From Tritonibacter mobilis (lineage in GTDB: Bacteria; Pseudomonadota; Alphaproteobacteria; Rhodobacterales; Rhodobacteraceae), in NCBI RefSeq assembly GCF_001681715.1, contig NZ_LNWY01000003.1, positions 124,001 through 188,000 on the forward strand: DNA of 64,000 bases, written 5' to 3'. Numbering within the stretch: the stretch's first letter is position 1; the number at the start of each line of letters is the position of its first letter. This document shows, in pieces, positions 27,447 through 36,383 of this stretch. Under the pieces are notes generated by a model. The model saw nothing but the letters and a program-made list of their open reading frames with translations. It had not been told where the DNA came from and did not search any database. A program made the translations under genes and the position numbers.

Positions 27447-27767
27447 ATGCCGACAATCAAGAAGTCAGACGATTTACAGACGGTCATCACCACCTTCGAG
27501 GTCACTCCGGGCACCTGTCAGGATTTGATCGACACGCTGGAGGCCGCCTATGCAGAATTCATCTCGCATCAGCCGGGATTTATCGCCGCCGGGCTGCATG
27601 TGAATGACGCACAAACGCGGGTCGCCAATTACTCGCAATGGCAAAAGCGTGAGGACTTTATGGAGATGCTGCGCTCAACAGAGATGCGCAAGCGCAACCG
27701 AGAGCTAAATGCGCTGTGCCGCAGTTTTGAGCCGGTGATGTATGATGTGGTCACGACATTCGGCTAG
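27447..27767 (+). CDS. Antibiotic biosynthesis monooxygenase (ABM)-domain protein
   Basis: 106 residues. The ferredoxin-like ABM fold is visible in TVITTFEVTPGTCQDLIDTLEAA, QPGFIAAGLHVNDAQTRVANYSQW and DFMEMLRSTEMR. Members act as small monooxygenases or quorum-signal-related proteins; no substrate can be inferred. ATG at 27447 has GGGAGG ten bases upstream. Its last 63 bases overlap the end of the gene on the opposite strand. Confidence 0.8.
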   Translation: MPTIKKSDDLQTVITTFEVTPGTCQDLIDTLEAAYAEFISHQPGFIAAGLHVNDAQTRVANYSQWQKREDFMEMLRSTEMRKRNRELNALCRSFEPVMYDVVTTFG

Positions 27768-28328
27768 GCGCGGGATCAAAGGAGCCCCTTGGTGTTGCGC
27801 AGCGAGGGCCGCGCGTATCATGGCATAATTGGCACCGATCGCATCCGCGATGTCTTGGAAATGCGGCTTTTGCAGCGGCCCCGTTGCGCGCAGGAGTGAC
27901 GCCCTCGCCTCTTCCATCGCGCGCAGGGTTTCACGTTTCACCGCCTCCTGCGTGCAGGGTTTGATCGCGCCATAGCTCATGATGCCTCGGCGCAAGCGCG
28001 TCGCGGTGGGGTCGGCATTGGCTGCAACCATCTCGCCAACCCGCCGCTCTACGCTGTTGAGCGCCTCATAGGCGGGCAGATAATCAATGCTTCCTTTGAT
28101 CAGTCGCGCCGCAATATTGTAAGATTTCACAATACAATCAAAGCGGTAGGCATCAAACAGCTGAAGACACAAGCCAACCTCATGCTCCAGCGTCCGCACC
28201 ACGTCGCGCGTTGTACGCTGATTGACTGTATTGTTGGAGCCGTCACTCGCCGCGATAAAATTTCGCGCCATCGCTAAGGGGGCGTTGAGACACAGAAAAA
28301 CAACTAGAACACTGATCAAAACACGCAT
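27705..28328 (-). CDS. Exported protein of unknown function
   Basis: 207 residues with a signal peptide (MRVLISVLVVFLCLNAPLAMA). The mature part is helical with four cysteines (CLQLF, CIVKS, KPCTQ, ECRDH), possibly two disulfides, fitting a periplasmic protein. ATG at 28328. The 3' end overlaps the ABM-domain gene by 63 bases tail-to-tail, longer than usual for this window. No family recognised. Confidence 0.7.
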   Translation of the reverse strand: MRVLISVLVVFLCLNAPLAMARNFIAASDGSNNTVNQRTTRDVVRTLEHEVGLCLQLFDAYRFDCIVKSYNIAARLIKGSIDYLPAYEALNSVERRVGEMVAANADPTATRLRRGIMSYGAIKPCTQEAVKRETLRAMEEARASLLRATGPLQKPHFQDIADAIGANYAMIRAALAAQHQGAPLIPRLAECRDHIIHHRLKTAAQRI

Positions 28329-28429
28329 GATCAACCCATCCTTTCGATGAGATCATCTGCGTGAGAATACCATAAAATCCGTCGTGGGCGTATAGCACTC
28401 TGCGCTCGCGCGACGGGGAAAAGCGCGGC

Positions 28430-28828
28430 TTATTTGGCTTTTTCAGGATAGAGCACCCGACATTGCGCGGCGGCCTCTGCGGCGCGGCTTTGGGCGGCGG
28501 GCAGCGCGTCCTGAAGCCGGCGCAGTTTCTTGCGCTCTTCTTTTACGTCGATACTGACCGGGGTCTCAATCGTGCGATAATAGGTCTCTGGACAGGGGTA
28601 GTAGCCGACCACTTTACCGTCGTTGACCCGTCGGCAACTGTAGAAAACCGTCTCTGGCACGGTCTGTCGATGGATCGCGTAACCGCGCGTGATATTGGCT
28701 TCGGTCTCTTTGATCTTGTTCAGAATCTGCGTTTGTTCTGAGGCCCCTTTGCGGATGCAACGTTCCTGAGGCGTGGCGCAGGCGGCGAGCACCGCAAGGG
28801 CAGAAAGGGTCAGAGAGACACGGAACAT
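28430..28828 (-). CDS. Small lipoprotein of unknown function
   Basis: 132 residues. The start MFRVSLTLSALAVLAACATPQ has a lipobox LAAC at about residue 14-17, so it should be lipidated and anchored in the envelope. The rest includes a CPETYY segment and a charged coiled-coil-like helix (KEERKKLRRLQDALPAAQSR). Followed on the same strand by the exported protein at 28328, with about 100 bases between. No family recognised. Confidence 0.75.
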   Translation of the reverse strand: MFRVSLTLSALAVLAACATPQERCIRKGASEQTQILNKIKETEANITRGYAIHRQTVPETVFYSCRRVNDGKVVGYYPCPETYYRTIETPVSIDVKEERKKLRRLQDALPAAQSRAAEAAAQCRVLYPEKAK

Positions 28829-28950
28829 GAAAGGCGTCCTATGATTGCAGCAAATCGGTTTTATTATGCCAATACCTTAGCAGATATGCCCTTGTTATTC
28901 GATATCAACGCCAACCCCGTGCCCCGGCAGCAAAAAGCCATTGCGGCTGC

Positions 28951-29874
28951 TTACTCCGTCACCTCAGCCACCGCGAGTTCGGCCATTTTTAAGATCGCAT
29001 CGCGGCTGTCGGCAATCGCAAGGAAGCGGGCGTTGTGGCAGAATTTCGCGCCCTCCACCCCGGAGGCCTGCTCCAGCGCCGCATCGGTAAGACCCGCCCA
29101 TGCGGCAGGCAGATCGGCGCGGGTCTCGAACGTGTCGTCGCCCGTGCGGATCGTGGTCAGCGCCCAATCGGAATTGCGCGGGTGGACCACAAACAACAGA
29201 TGATCCGCGCCCGCGCGCTCGACCGCGCCGCGAAAGGGCATACCCATGGGCAGTTCCAGCACGCGGCCTGTGCCTGCATCTTTGATTGCGGTCAAAACCA
29301 CATCGGCGGCGCGCAGCTTGGCCGCCTTATGGCGGATGCGGGCCTCAACAATGGCTCTGGCCACCGTAAGCGCAGCATGAAAGGCCGTATCATCGGCCCC
29401 CTCGCTGCGGTCATCAAACACCGGTTTCAGGCTCTCCAGCAGCACCGGCAGCGTGAGGCCTGCAAACAGCGGCCCCGCCTCTGCCGTGTCCACCGCGCCA
29501 TTGTCCAACAGGTCCACAGGGCGCACAAAATCCTCGTCAAATGCGGCGTGGACCTGCTCCAGATCTTTCTCCGGCACCGCCTGCGCACGCAGATAGTCAC
29601 GCCCAAACTCCGCCCAGATCAGACCAAAGGAGCTATAAGGCTGCCCATTCGGGCGCAGCGGGTTGGGGCGCTGGTGGTGGTCGAAAATCCCGGCACCTGC
29701 ATCAAATTGCCCACCCACATCATAGATGATCCGCCCTTCAGCCGGGGCGATCCAAGATTTGTCGCGCGTCCGTACCAGCTCGGCCTCGGGATAAAGGCGG
29801 CTCAGGATGACGGTCGAGAGCAGTTCATCCGCGTGAAAACCGCCCGAATGGGTGACAAGATGGGAAATGGTCAT
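28951..29874 (-). CDS. MYG1-family (UPF0160) metal-dependent hydrolase-like protein
   Basis: 307 residues. HSGGFHADELLSTVILSRLYP at the N-terminus, IIYDVGGQFD and IFDHHQRP are the conserved metal-binding segments of the MYG1/DHH-like family. Eukaryotic MYG1 is reported as an RNA exonuclease; the bacterial function is unknown. The C-terminal half contains the RADLPAAWAGLTD and FCHNARFLAIADSRD segments typical of the family. Single gene. Confidence 0.88.
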   Translation of the reverse strand: MTISHLVTHSGGFHADELLSTVILSRLYPEAELVRTRDKSWIAPAEGRIIYDVGGQFDAGAGIFDHHQRPNPLRPNGQPYSSFGLIWAEFGRDYLRAQAVPEKDLEQVHAAFDEDFVRPVDLLDNGAVDTAEAGPLFAGLTLPVLLESLKPVFDDRSEGADDTAFHAALTVARAIVEARIRHKAAKLRAADVVLTAIKDAGTGRVLELPMGMPFRGAVERAGADHLLFVVHPRNSDWALTTIRTGDDTFETRADLPAAWAGLTDAALEQASGVEGAKFCHNARFLAIADSRDAILKMAELAVAEVTE

Positions 29875-30017
29875 GGGCGCGCCTCGCGTAGCAGGGGCGA
29901 CCTTGGGCCGCCTTTTGGGGTGCCATGGGCAATAGCGCGCGCAACGTCAAGCGTCACCTTATTGCGGGTCACAGGATTGCGCGCATTTAACTAAAAATCA
30001 CTCGCCCAAAGGCCGCT

Positions 30018-30695
30018 TCACCCGCCGCTTTGGGCCGAAACCTCTGTAAGACGCTGCATAAACGCGCGCAGGGTCGGCTCCATCGCTTTGATGTTAAGCG
30101 CAACCCCGCGTGCGTTTGGGTGGATGCCGTCATCTTGCATAAACGCCCCCATTTGGGCCGGGTCCTCGCCGGTCTCTGCCGCCATGCCAGCAAAGGCAAA
30201 CGGATGCAGAACCAAATCATACGCCTGCGTCAGATCAGGGTAGATGCTGTCAAAGGCAGCCTTGTAATCCGCGCCGTAGTTGCCCGGCGCCTGCATGCCG
30301 ATCAGCATGACCTCCGCCCCTGCCGCGCGCGAGGCCTCTATGATGCGCGTCAGGTTGGCGCGCGTGTCTTCGGGCGGCAGGGCGCGCAACAGGTCATTGC
30401 CGCCCAAGAGCACAATCACCCCATCGGGTTGATCCGCCAAGGTCCAGTCGATCCGTGCCGCGCCCCCTGCGGTGGTGTCTCCAGATACGCCCGCGTTGGT
30501 CAGCGCCACATCATAGCCCTCGGTGTCGAACCAGACCTGCAGTTGCGCGACCAAGCCCTGGTCCTGCGGCAAGCCGTAGCCCTGCACCAGACTGTCACCA
30601 AAGGCGGTAATGCGCAGGGGCTCTGCCCAAGCAGTGGTCAAAAGCAAGGGAATGCTAACCAAACTGACCACAATTTGCCTAAGAAACTTGCGCAT
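30018..30695 (-). CDS. tesA: Periplasmic SGNH-family esterase/lysophospholipase (TesA-like arylesterase)
   Basis: 225 residues with a signal peptide (QIVVSLVSIPLLLTTAWA). The GDSL block AFGDSLVQGYGLP supplies the nucleophilic Ser; GVSGDTTAGG, LLGGNDLLR and DGIHPNARG are blocks II, III and V with the Gly, Asn and Asp-His residues. It hydrolyses acyl esters or thioesters in the periplasm. It diverges from the ybbA/ybbP-like ABC genes, the same order as in E. coli. Confidence 0.93.
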   Translation of the reverse strand: MRKFLRQIVVSLVSIPLLLTTAWAEPLRITAFGDSLVQGYGLPQDQGLVAQLQVWFDTEGYDVALTNAGVSGDTTAGGAARIDWTLADQPDGVIVLLGGNDLLRALPPEDTRANLTRIIEASRAAGAEVMLIGMQAPGNYGADYKAAFDSIYPDLTQAYDLVLHPFAFAGMAAETGEDPAQMGAFMQDDGIHPNARGVALNIKAMEPTLRAFMQRLTEVSAQSGG

Positions 30696-30746
30696 GGCGT
30701 TGGACACTCCATATCCATTTGAGATCAAAAAGACAGGTAGCCCCAT

Positions 30747-31451
30747 ATGAGCAACGACGCCCGCCCCGTTCTTACGCTTCAAGATGTGCATTTGTCGCTC
30801 AATGGCAATACCGGCCCGGTACGTATCCTCGAAGAGATCACTCTGGATGTCGAGGCGGGCGAGACGCTGGCGCTGGTGGGACCATCGGGGTCCGGGAAGT
30901 CCTCGCTCTTGATGGTGATGGGCGGACTGGAGCAGGCAACAGGCGGCAGCGTGCGCGCCATGGGCGAGGATCTGACTCGGCTGAGTGAGGACGCCTTGGC
31001 CCGGTTCCGCCGCGCCCATATGGGGGTGGTGTTTCAGAGCTTTCACCTGATCCCGACGATGACAGCGCTGGAAAATGTCGCCACACCATTGGAACTGGCT
31101 GGCGCGCGTGATGCGTTTGACCGCGCCCGCGAGGAACTGAAAGCCGTGGGGCTGGGCCATCGCTGCGATCATATGCCCGCGCAGATGTCCGGCGGCGAAC
31201 AGCAGCGGGTGGCGCTGGCCCGTGCGGTGGTGACGCGGCCCGAGATCCTCCTGGCGGACGAACCCACCGGCAATCTCGATCAGGCCAATGGTGCGCAGGT
31301 GATGGATCTGCTGTTTGATCTGCGCGACCGGCATGGCTCCACGCTGGTGATGGTGACGCATGCGCCTGAGCTGGCCGAGCGCTGCGACCGCACGGTGCAT
31401 TTGCGCGATGGTCGCATCCTGACAAACGCCCAGCGTGAGGCGGCGGAATGA
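30747..31451 (+). CDS. ybbA: ABC transporter ATP-binding protein (YbbA/LolD-like)
   Basis: 234 residues. Walker [12 protein letters not shown]-loop [10 protein letters not shown], signature [15 protein letters not shown], Walker [13 protein letters not shown]. It belongs to the MacB/LolD group of mechanotransmission ABC ATPases that work with FtsX-type permeases rather than importers. The permease gene starts four bases before its stop. Confidence 0.92.
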   Translation: MSNDARPVLTLQDVHLSLNGNTGPVRILEEITLDVEAGETLALVGPSGSGKSSLLMVMGGLEQATGGSVRAMGEDLTRLSEDALARFRRAHMGVVFQSFHLIPTMTALENVATPLELAGARDAFDRAREELKAVGLGHRCDHMPAQMSGGEQQRVALARAVVTRPEILLADEPTGNLDQANGAQVMDLLFDLRDRHGSTLVMVTHAPELAERCDRTVHLRDGRILTNAQREAAE

Positions 31452-33988
31452 GCGTTGAGACAGCGGCTCCGAGCCAATTTCGCCTTGCGTGGCGCTTTGC
31501 CCTGCGCGAATTGCGCGGCGGCCTGCGCGGCTTTCGTCTGTTTCTCGCCTGCCTTGCGCTGGGGGTCGGTGTCATTGCCGCCATCGGCTCCATCCGGGCG
31601 TCGATCGAGGCGGGGCTTGCGCGCGAAGGCGCGAGTCTTTTGGGGGGCGATGCGGAGCTGACATTCACCTATCGCTTTGCTTCCGAGGGTGAATCCGCCT
31701 GGATGGAGGAGATCGCCCGTGATCGCTCCGAGGTGGTGGAGTTTCGCTCGATGGCCGTGGTGGGGGAAGAACGCGCGCTGACCCAAGTGAAGTCGGTGGA
31801 TGCCGCCTACCCTCTGCGCGGTGAGGTCCGCCTGACCTCGGGCCAGCCCCTGCACGCAGCACTGGCTGAGGTCGATGGCCGCCCCGGCGCGGTGATGGAA
31901 AAGGTGCTGGCTGACCGGCTGGGCCTGAACGAGGGCGACGGGTTTCGCCTCGGCACGCAGGAGTTCCGCCTGAGCGGCCTCCTCGCGTGGGAGCCGGATG
32001 CCGCCGGGTCCGGGTTTTCCATCGGGCCGCGCACCTTGGTGCGCACCGAGGCCTTGGCGCAATCGGGCCTTTTGGCACCGGGCACGCTCTATTCCACCCA
32101 ATACCGCCTGACCTTACCACCAGAGGCCGACCTGCAGGCGCTGGAACAGGACGCCCGCGCACGGTTTGAGGACAGCGGCATGCGCTGGCGCGATGCCCGC
32201 AATGGCGCGCCGGGAATTGCGCGTTTTGTCGAGCGTTTGGGCGCGTTTCTGGTGCTGGTCGGCCTCTCTGGCCTGGCGGTCGGGGGCGTCGGGGTCTCAA
32301 CGGCGGTGCGCGCGTACCTCGCCACCAAAACAGAGACGATCGCCACCCTGCGCACCCTCGGGGCCGAGCGGCGGGTGATCTTTCTGACCTATTTTTTGCA
32401 AATCGGTGTGCTGTCGCTGTGCGGGATTGCCCTCGGGTTGCTGCTCGGCGGGCTTGGCCCACTGTTGCTGGGGCCGTTGATTGCGGCGCAACTGCCCTTT
32501 CCGGCGGTGTTCTCGGTCTATCCCGGCGCGCTGGCGGAATCGGCCCTTTACGGTGTTCTGACCGCACTCTTGTTCACCCTCTGGCCCTTGGCGCGGGCGG
32601 AGCGCATCCGGGCGGCGGCGCTCTACCGGGATGCGGTGGGCGGGAAGATCCATTGGCCCGCGCCACGGTACATCCTCGCAACGCTTGCAACACTTGGCCT
32701 TCTGATCGCCGCCGCCGCCTTCTTTAGCGGAGCACCGGAGCTGGCGCTCTGGACCGCTGGCGGGCTGATCGGCGCGCTCATCGTGCTGCTGATTGCAGGG
32801 GCCGCCATCGGCGCGCTGGCGCGGATGGGCAACCGGGTGGCACGGGGGCGACCGGCCCTGCGCTGGGCGCTGGCGTCGATCTCTTCGACCCGCGAAGGCG
32901 CAATGCCAGCGGTCCTGGCGCTGGGGCTTGGCCTCACGGTACTGGCCGCGATTGGCCAGATCGACGGCAACATGCGCCGCGCCATTGCGGGCAACCTGCC
33001 GGATGTGGCGCCGTCCTATTTCTTTGTCGATATTCAGCGCGACCAGATGCCCGCCTTTCTGGAGCGTGTCGAGGGGGACTCACAGGTCAGCAAGGTCGAC
33101 AATGCGCCGATGCTGCGCGGGATCATCACCCGCATCAATGACCGCCCGGCCAAGGAGGTTGCGGGCGATCATTGGGTGATCCGGGGTGATCGCGGCGTGA
33201 CCTATGCGGCCGCCAAACCCGCAAGCACCAAAGTGACCGCAGGCGCATGGTGGCCCGAGGATTACAATGGGGAGCCCCAGATCTCCTTTGCCGCCGAAGA
33301 GGCCGAGGAAATGGGCCTGAAGCTCGGTGATACCATGACCATCAACGTGTTGGGTCGCGACATCACCGGCACCATCACCAGCTTCCGCGAGGTGGATTTT
33401 TCCAACGCGGGCATGGGGTTTGTGCTGACCATGAACGAGGCCGCCCTGCGGGGCGCGCCGCATAGTTATATCGCCAGCGTCTATGCCGAAGAGGAGGCCG
33501 AGGCGGCAATCCTGCGCGACGTGGCCCGCGCCATGCCCAATATCACCGCAATCCGGGTGCGCGACGCGATCAACCGCGTGTCCGAAATCCTCGGCCAGCT
33601 GGCCACCGCCACCGCCTATGGCGCGGCGGCGACCTTGTTCACGGGGTTTCTGGTTCTGTTGGGCACGGCGGCCGCAGCGGAACCTGCGCGGCGCTACGAG
33701 GCGGCGCTCTTGAAAACGCTTGGCGCGCCGCGCGGTCAGATCCTGCGCAGCTTTGCGCTGCGCTCGGCCCTGCTGGGCGCGGCGGCGGGGAGTGTGGCGC
33801 TTTTGGCGGGCATCCTTGGCGCATGGTCGGTGAGCCATTTTGTGCTGGAGACCGACTATGTGGTGATCTGGCCCAATGCGCTTGGGGTGATCGGCGGCGG
33901 CATATTGGTGACGCTCTTTGCCGGGCTGGCCTATGCGCTGCGCCCGCTGGCCGCCCGGCCCGCACGGGTGCTGCGCGCGCGCGACTAG
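31448..33988 (+). CDS. ybbP: FtsX-like ABC permease (YbbP type)
   Basis: 846 residues with about ten membrane helices: one near the N-terminus (LFLACLALGVGVIAAIGSI), a periplasmic MacB-like domain, two FtsX modules (FLVLVGLSGLAVGGVGVSTA and GFLVLLGTAAAAEPARRY), and further helices in the middle and at the C-terminus. In E. coli YbbAP has been proposed to extract hydrophobic compounds or work with TesA; the conserved order here supports a joint envelope role. Translationally coupled to the ATPase. Confidence 0.92.
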   Translation: MSVETAAPSQFRLAWRFALRELRGGLRGFRLFLACLALGVGVIAAIGSIRASIEAGLAREGASLLGGDAELTFTYRFASEGESAWMEEIARDRSEVVEFRSMAVVGEERALTQVKSVDAAYPLRGEVRLTSGQPLHAALAEVDGRPGAVMEKVLADRLGLNEGDGFRLGTQEFRLSGLLAWEPDAAGSGFSIGPRTLVRTEALAQSGLLAPGTLYSTQYRLTLPPEADLQALEQDARARFEDSGMRWRDARNGAPGIARFVERLGAFLVLVGLSGLAVGGVGVSTAVRAYLATKTETIATLRTLGAERRVIFLTYFLQIGVLSLCGIALGLLLGGLGPLLLGPLIAAQLPFPAVFSVYPGALAESALYGVLTALLFTLWPLARAERIRAAALYRDAVGGKIHWPAPRYILATLATLGLLIAAAAFFSGAPELALWTAGGLIGALIVLLIAGAAIGALARMGNRVARGRPALRWALASISSTREGAMPAVLALGLGLTVLAAIGQIDGNMRRAIAGNLPDVAPSYFFVDIQRDQMPAFLERVEGDSQVSKVDNAPMLRGIITRINDRPAKEVAGDHWVIRGDRGVTYAAAKPASTKVTAGAWWPEDYNGEPQISFAAEEAEEMGLKLGDTMTINVLGRDITGTITSFREVDFSNAGMGFVLTMNEAALRGAPHSYIASVYAEEEAEAAILRDVARAMPNITAIRVRDAINRVSEILGQLATATAYGAAATLFTGFLVLLGTAAAAEPARRYEAALLKTLGAPRGQILRSFALRSALLGAAAGSVALLAGILGAWSVSHFVLETDYVVIWPNALGVIGGGILVTLFAGLAYALRPLAARPARVLRARD

Positions 33989-34000
33989 GGGCGCAGACCT

Positions 34001-34468
34001 CTAGGCGTGCGCGGCCACCGCCGGACCCGGACAGGACACAGGTGCCAAAATGCGTTGCAGATCAAAGTTATCGCAGGTCAGGCTTTCCAATGTGACCCCG
34101 TCGAGGGCACTGTAAAAGGCCTCTCCCGCGCGGCTGAGCGCATCGCGCAGGCGGCACGCTTCTACCAAGGGGCAGGTATTGTCGACATCGGCAAAGCACT
34201 CCACCATCGGCAGGCCGCCCTCAACCTGCCGGAATACATCGCCAATGCAGATCTCATCAGCGGAGCGGCTCAGGTTCAGCCCGCCATTGCGCCCGCGTTG
34301 TGTTTTCAAAAACCCAAGCTGGCTCAGCTGATTGACCACCTGTGCCAGATGGTTCTCCGAGATGTTGCAGCGCTGCGCGATTTCGGATTTTGTAACGAGG
34401 CGACCCTCATTGAGGGCGCAATACATCAGCAGACGGACCGCGATATTGGTTCTTTTTGTGATACGCAT
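34001..34468 (-). CDS. nsrR: Rrf2-family regulator, NsrR-like
   Basis: 155 residues. The winged-helix DNA-binding part (MRITKRTNIAVRLLMYCALN, ISENHLAQVVNQLSQLGFLKT) and the cluster-binding cysteines C-x7-C-x5-C (ECFADVDNTCPLVEACRL) are those of NsrR-type nitric-oxide sensors holding an Fe-S cluster. NsrR represses NO-detoxification genes; no such target is present in this window. ATG at 34468 has GGAGAG upstream. Divergent from the GGCT-like gene with an FNR-type box between. Confidence 0.85.
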   Translation of the reverse strand: MRITKRTNIAVRLLMYCALNEGRLVTKSEIAQRCNISENHLAQVVNQLSQLGFLKTQRGRNGGLNLSRSADEICIGDVFRQVEGGLPMVECFADVDNTCPLVEACRLRDALSRAGEAFYSALDGVTLESLTCDNFDLQRILAPVSCPGPAVAAHA

Positions 34469-34530
34469 GTCTGGGGCCCTCTCCCATTGGCGGCGATGGC
34501 CCACTGTTGCAAATTAGGACAAAAAGCGGT

Positions 34531-34544
34531 TTGACATACATCAA
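34531..34544. promoter_or_regulatory. FNR/Dnr-type box between nsrR-like and GGCT-like genes
   Basis: TTGACATACATCAA matches nine of the ten half-site positions of the TTGAT-N4-ATCAA consensus. It lies 27 bases before the GGCT-like start and 62 bases upstream of the nsrR-like start. Confidence 0.6.
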
Positions 34545-34571
34545 AGCTCGCTCAGAAAACGACAAGGCCCC

Positions 34572-35141
34572 ATGACACCGCATTTCTTCGGCTTCGGCAG
34601 CCTCGTGAACACCGCCACCCATGTTTATGGCAACACCCGCCCTGCGCGCCTGCAAGGCTGGCGGCGTGCATGGGTCCACACGCCTGAACGCGATCTGGCA
34701 TTCTTAAGCGTCACCGCCGCGCCCGGCAACGTGATCGAAGGGCTGCTGGCCGCCGTGCCGAATGGCGACTGGGCCGCATTGGATGAGCGGGAAACCGGCT
34801 ATGTGCGGGTGGATGTGACCGCGCAGGTGGGACATGACATGGCCCCTGCCCCGCAAATCTCGCTCTATCAGGTGCCCGAAGAGACGCAGGACCGGGACGC
34901 CAATGGCCACAAGATCCTGATGAGCTATCTCGACGTGGTGCTACGCGGCTATACAGAGGTCTTTGGCGAAGGCGGCGCGCGGGCCTTTATGGCGACGACC
35001 GATGGCTGGGACACGCCGATCCTCGATGATCGCGCCACCCCGCGCTATCCGCGCCATCAAGAGATGACCACAGCCGAGCGCGCGTTCCACGATGCGCTGA
35101 TCGCGGAGGCTGGCGCACGGGTTCTGGCAGACAGCCTATGA
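34572..35141 (+). CDS. Gamma-glutamylcyclotransferase-like family protein
   Basis: 189 residues. The N-terminal FFGFGSLVN is the GGCT-fold substrate loop (YGSL-type), followed by LQGWRRAWV and the acidic DERETGYVRVDV region expected to carry the catalytic glutamate. Members cleave gamma-glutamyl amines or have unknown substrates. It overlaps the next gene by four bases, so the two are coupled. Confidence 0.78.
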   Translation: MTPHFFGFGSLVNTATHVYGNTRPARLQGWRRAWVHTPERDLAFLSVTAAPGNVIEGLLAAVPNGDWAALDERETGYVRVDVTAQVGHDMAPAPQISLYQVPEETQDRDANGHKILMSYLDVVLRGYTEVFGEGGARAFMATTDGWDTPILDDRATPRYPRHQEMTTAERAFHDALIAEAGARVLADSL

Positions 35142-36322
35142 TGTCGCGCGGCCTCCTGCTGCTGCGGCGCATTGTGCGCCAACTGTGGTTTCGGGTGGTT
35201 GCGATTTCGCTGTTCTCCTTGCTGGCGCTTGCGGTGGCTCCCTTGCTGGCCCCTGTGCTGCCGCAAGAATGGGAAGATCGCTTTGGCCGCGATGCGGTAT
35301 TGCCGGTGCTGACGATCCTTGCCTCCGGCATGCTGGCGGTGACGACATTTTCGCTGAACGTCATGGTCAGCGCCTATCGCACGGCTTCCTCCATGGCGAC
35401 ACCGCGGGTCTATCGGCTGCTGCTGGAAGACACGGTCACCCAGAGCGTGCTGGCGACCTTTACTGGCGGCTTTGTCTATTCCCTGAGCGCGATCATTCTG
35501 TTTCGGGCGCAACTCTACCCGCCGGGGGCGGCCTTTGTGGTATTTGTGATGACAGCGCTGGTGGTGGTGCTGATCGTGGTCGCAATCCTGCGTTGGATCG
35601 ATCACCTGTCGGATTTGGGCAGCATGGACCACACGCTGCGCCTGATCGAAACCCGCACCTGCACCAGTCTGCAAGCCCGCAAGGACACGCCTTGTCTTGG
35701 TGGCTGTTGCGGCACGAGCGCGCCGCCATCAGATGCCCGCCCCATTGCAGCAACCCAAAGCGGCTTTGTCCGTTATGTGGATATGGCTGCGCTGAACGCC
35801 CGCGCTGACGAGGCGGGCGTCACCCTCTACCTCACCCGGCTGCCCGGTGAATTTGTCCTGCGTGGCCGCCCCGTTGCGGTGGCGGAGGGCGCTGATGAGG
35901 CCTTTTGCGAGGAGGCCTGCGACCTCATTGATATCGGTGACATACGCAGCTTCGAACAAGATCCGACCTTTGGTCTGACCCTGCTGGCGGAAACGGCGCA
36001 GCGCGCCTTGTCCCCCGGCGTCAATGATCCGGGCACCGCCTATGAGGTCATGGGGCGCATCACCCGCCTGTTATGGGAAAACCTGCCCGAAGACACGAGC
36101 GCCACAAAGGCAAAGGCGGATTATCCGCATGTTCACCTGCCACCTGTGACAGCCAAAGACCTGCTGAAGGTAAGTTTTCCACCCATCGCGCTTTATGCAG
36201 AAGATGCGCCAGAGGTCATGGCATGGATGGAGACGTCGCTCAAAGCGCTGGAACATCACTCCAACACCGCCATGACAGAGGCCGCCCGCGAGATGCGCCG
36301 CAGCTATTTTGACGCGCAGTAG
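35138..36322 (+). CDS. DUF2254-family membrane protein
   Basis: 394 residues. Four predicted membrane helices lie in the first 160 residues (FRVVAISLFSLLALAVAPLL, VLTILASGMLAVTTFSLNVM, FVYSLSAIILFRAQ, VVFVMTALVVVLIVVAILRW). The C-terminal half is soluble and contains the conserved segments FGLTLLAETAQRALSPGVND and GTAYEVMGRI typical of DUF2254. Function unknown. Cysteine pairs (CTC, CGGCC-like region around 189-200) are unusual in the loop. Ends at a bidirectional terminator. Confidence 0.85.
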   Translation: MMSRGLLLLRRIVRQLWFRVVAISLFSLLALAVAPLLAPVLPQEWEDRFGRDAVLPVLTILASGMLAVTTFSLNVMVSAYRTASSMATPRVYRLLLEDTVTQSVLATFTGGFVYSLSAIILFRAQLYPPGAAFVVFVMTALVVVLIVVAILRWIDHLSDLGSMDHTLRLIETRTCTSLQARKDTPCLGGCCGTSAPPSDARPIAATQSGFVRYVDMAALNARADEAGVTLYLTRLPGEFVLRGRPVAVAEGADEAFCEEACDLIDIGDIRSFEQDPTFGLTLLAETAQRALSPGVNDPGTAYEVMGRITRLLWENLPEDTSATKAKADYPHVHLPPVTAKDLLKVSFPPIALYAEDAPEVMAWMETSLKALEHHSNTAMTEAAREMRRSYFDAQ

Positions 36323-36327
36323 CCCAT

Positions 36328-36364
36328 AAAAAAGCGGGCAGAGCCTGCGCCCTGCCCGCTTTTT
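36328..36364. terminator. Bidirectional intrinsic terminator
   Basis: GCGGGCAG (36334-36341) pairs with CTGCCCGC (36352-36359), flanked by A6 and T5, so it works for the DUF2254 gene on the plus strand and gltX on the minus strand. Confidence 0.85.
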
Positions 36365-36383
36365 GTCTTGGATGCTTCCCGGC

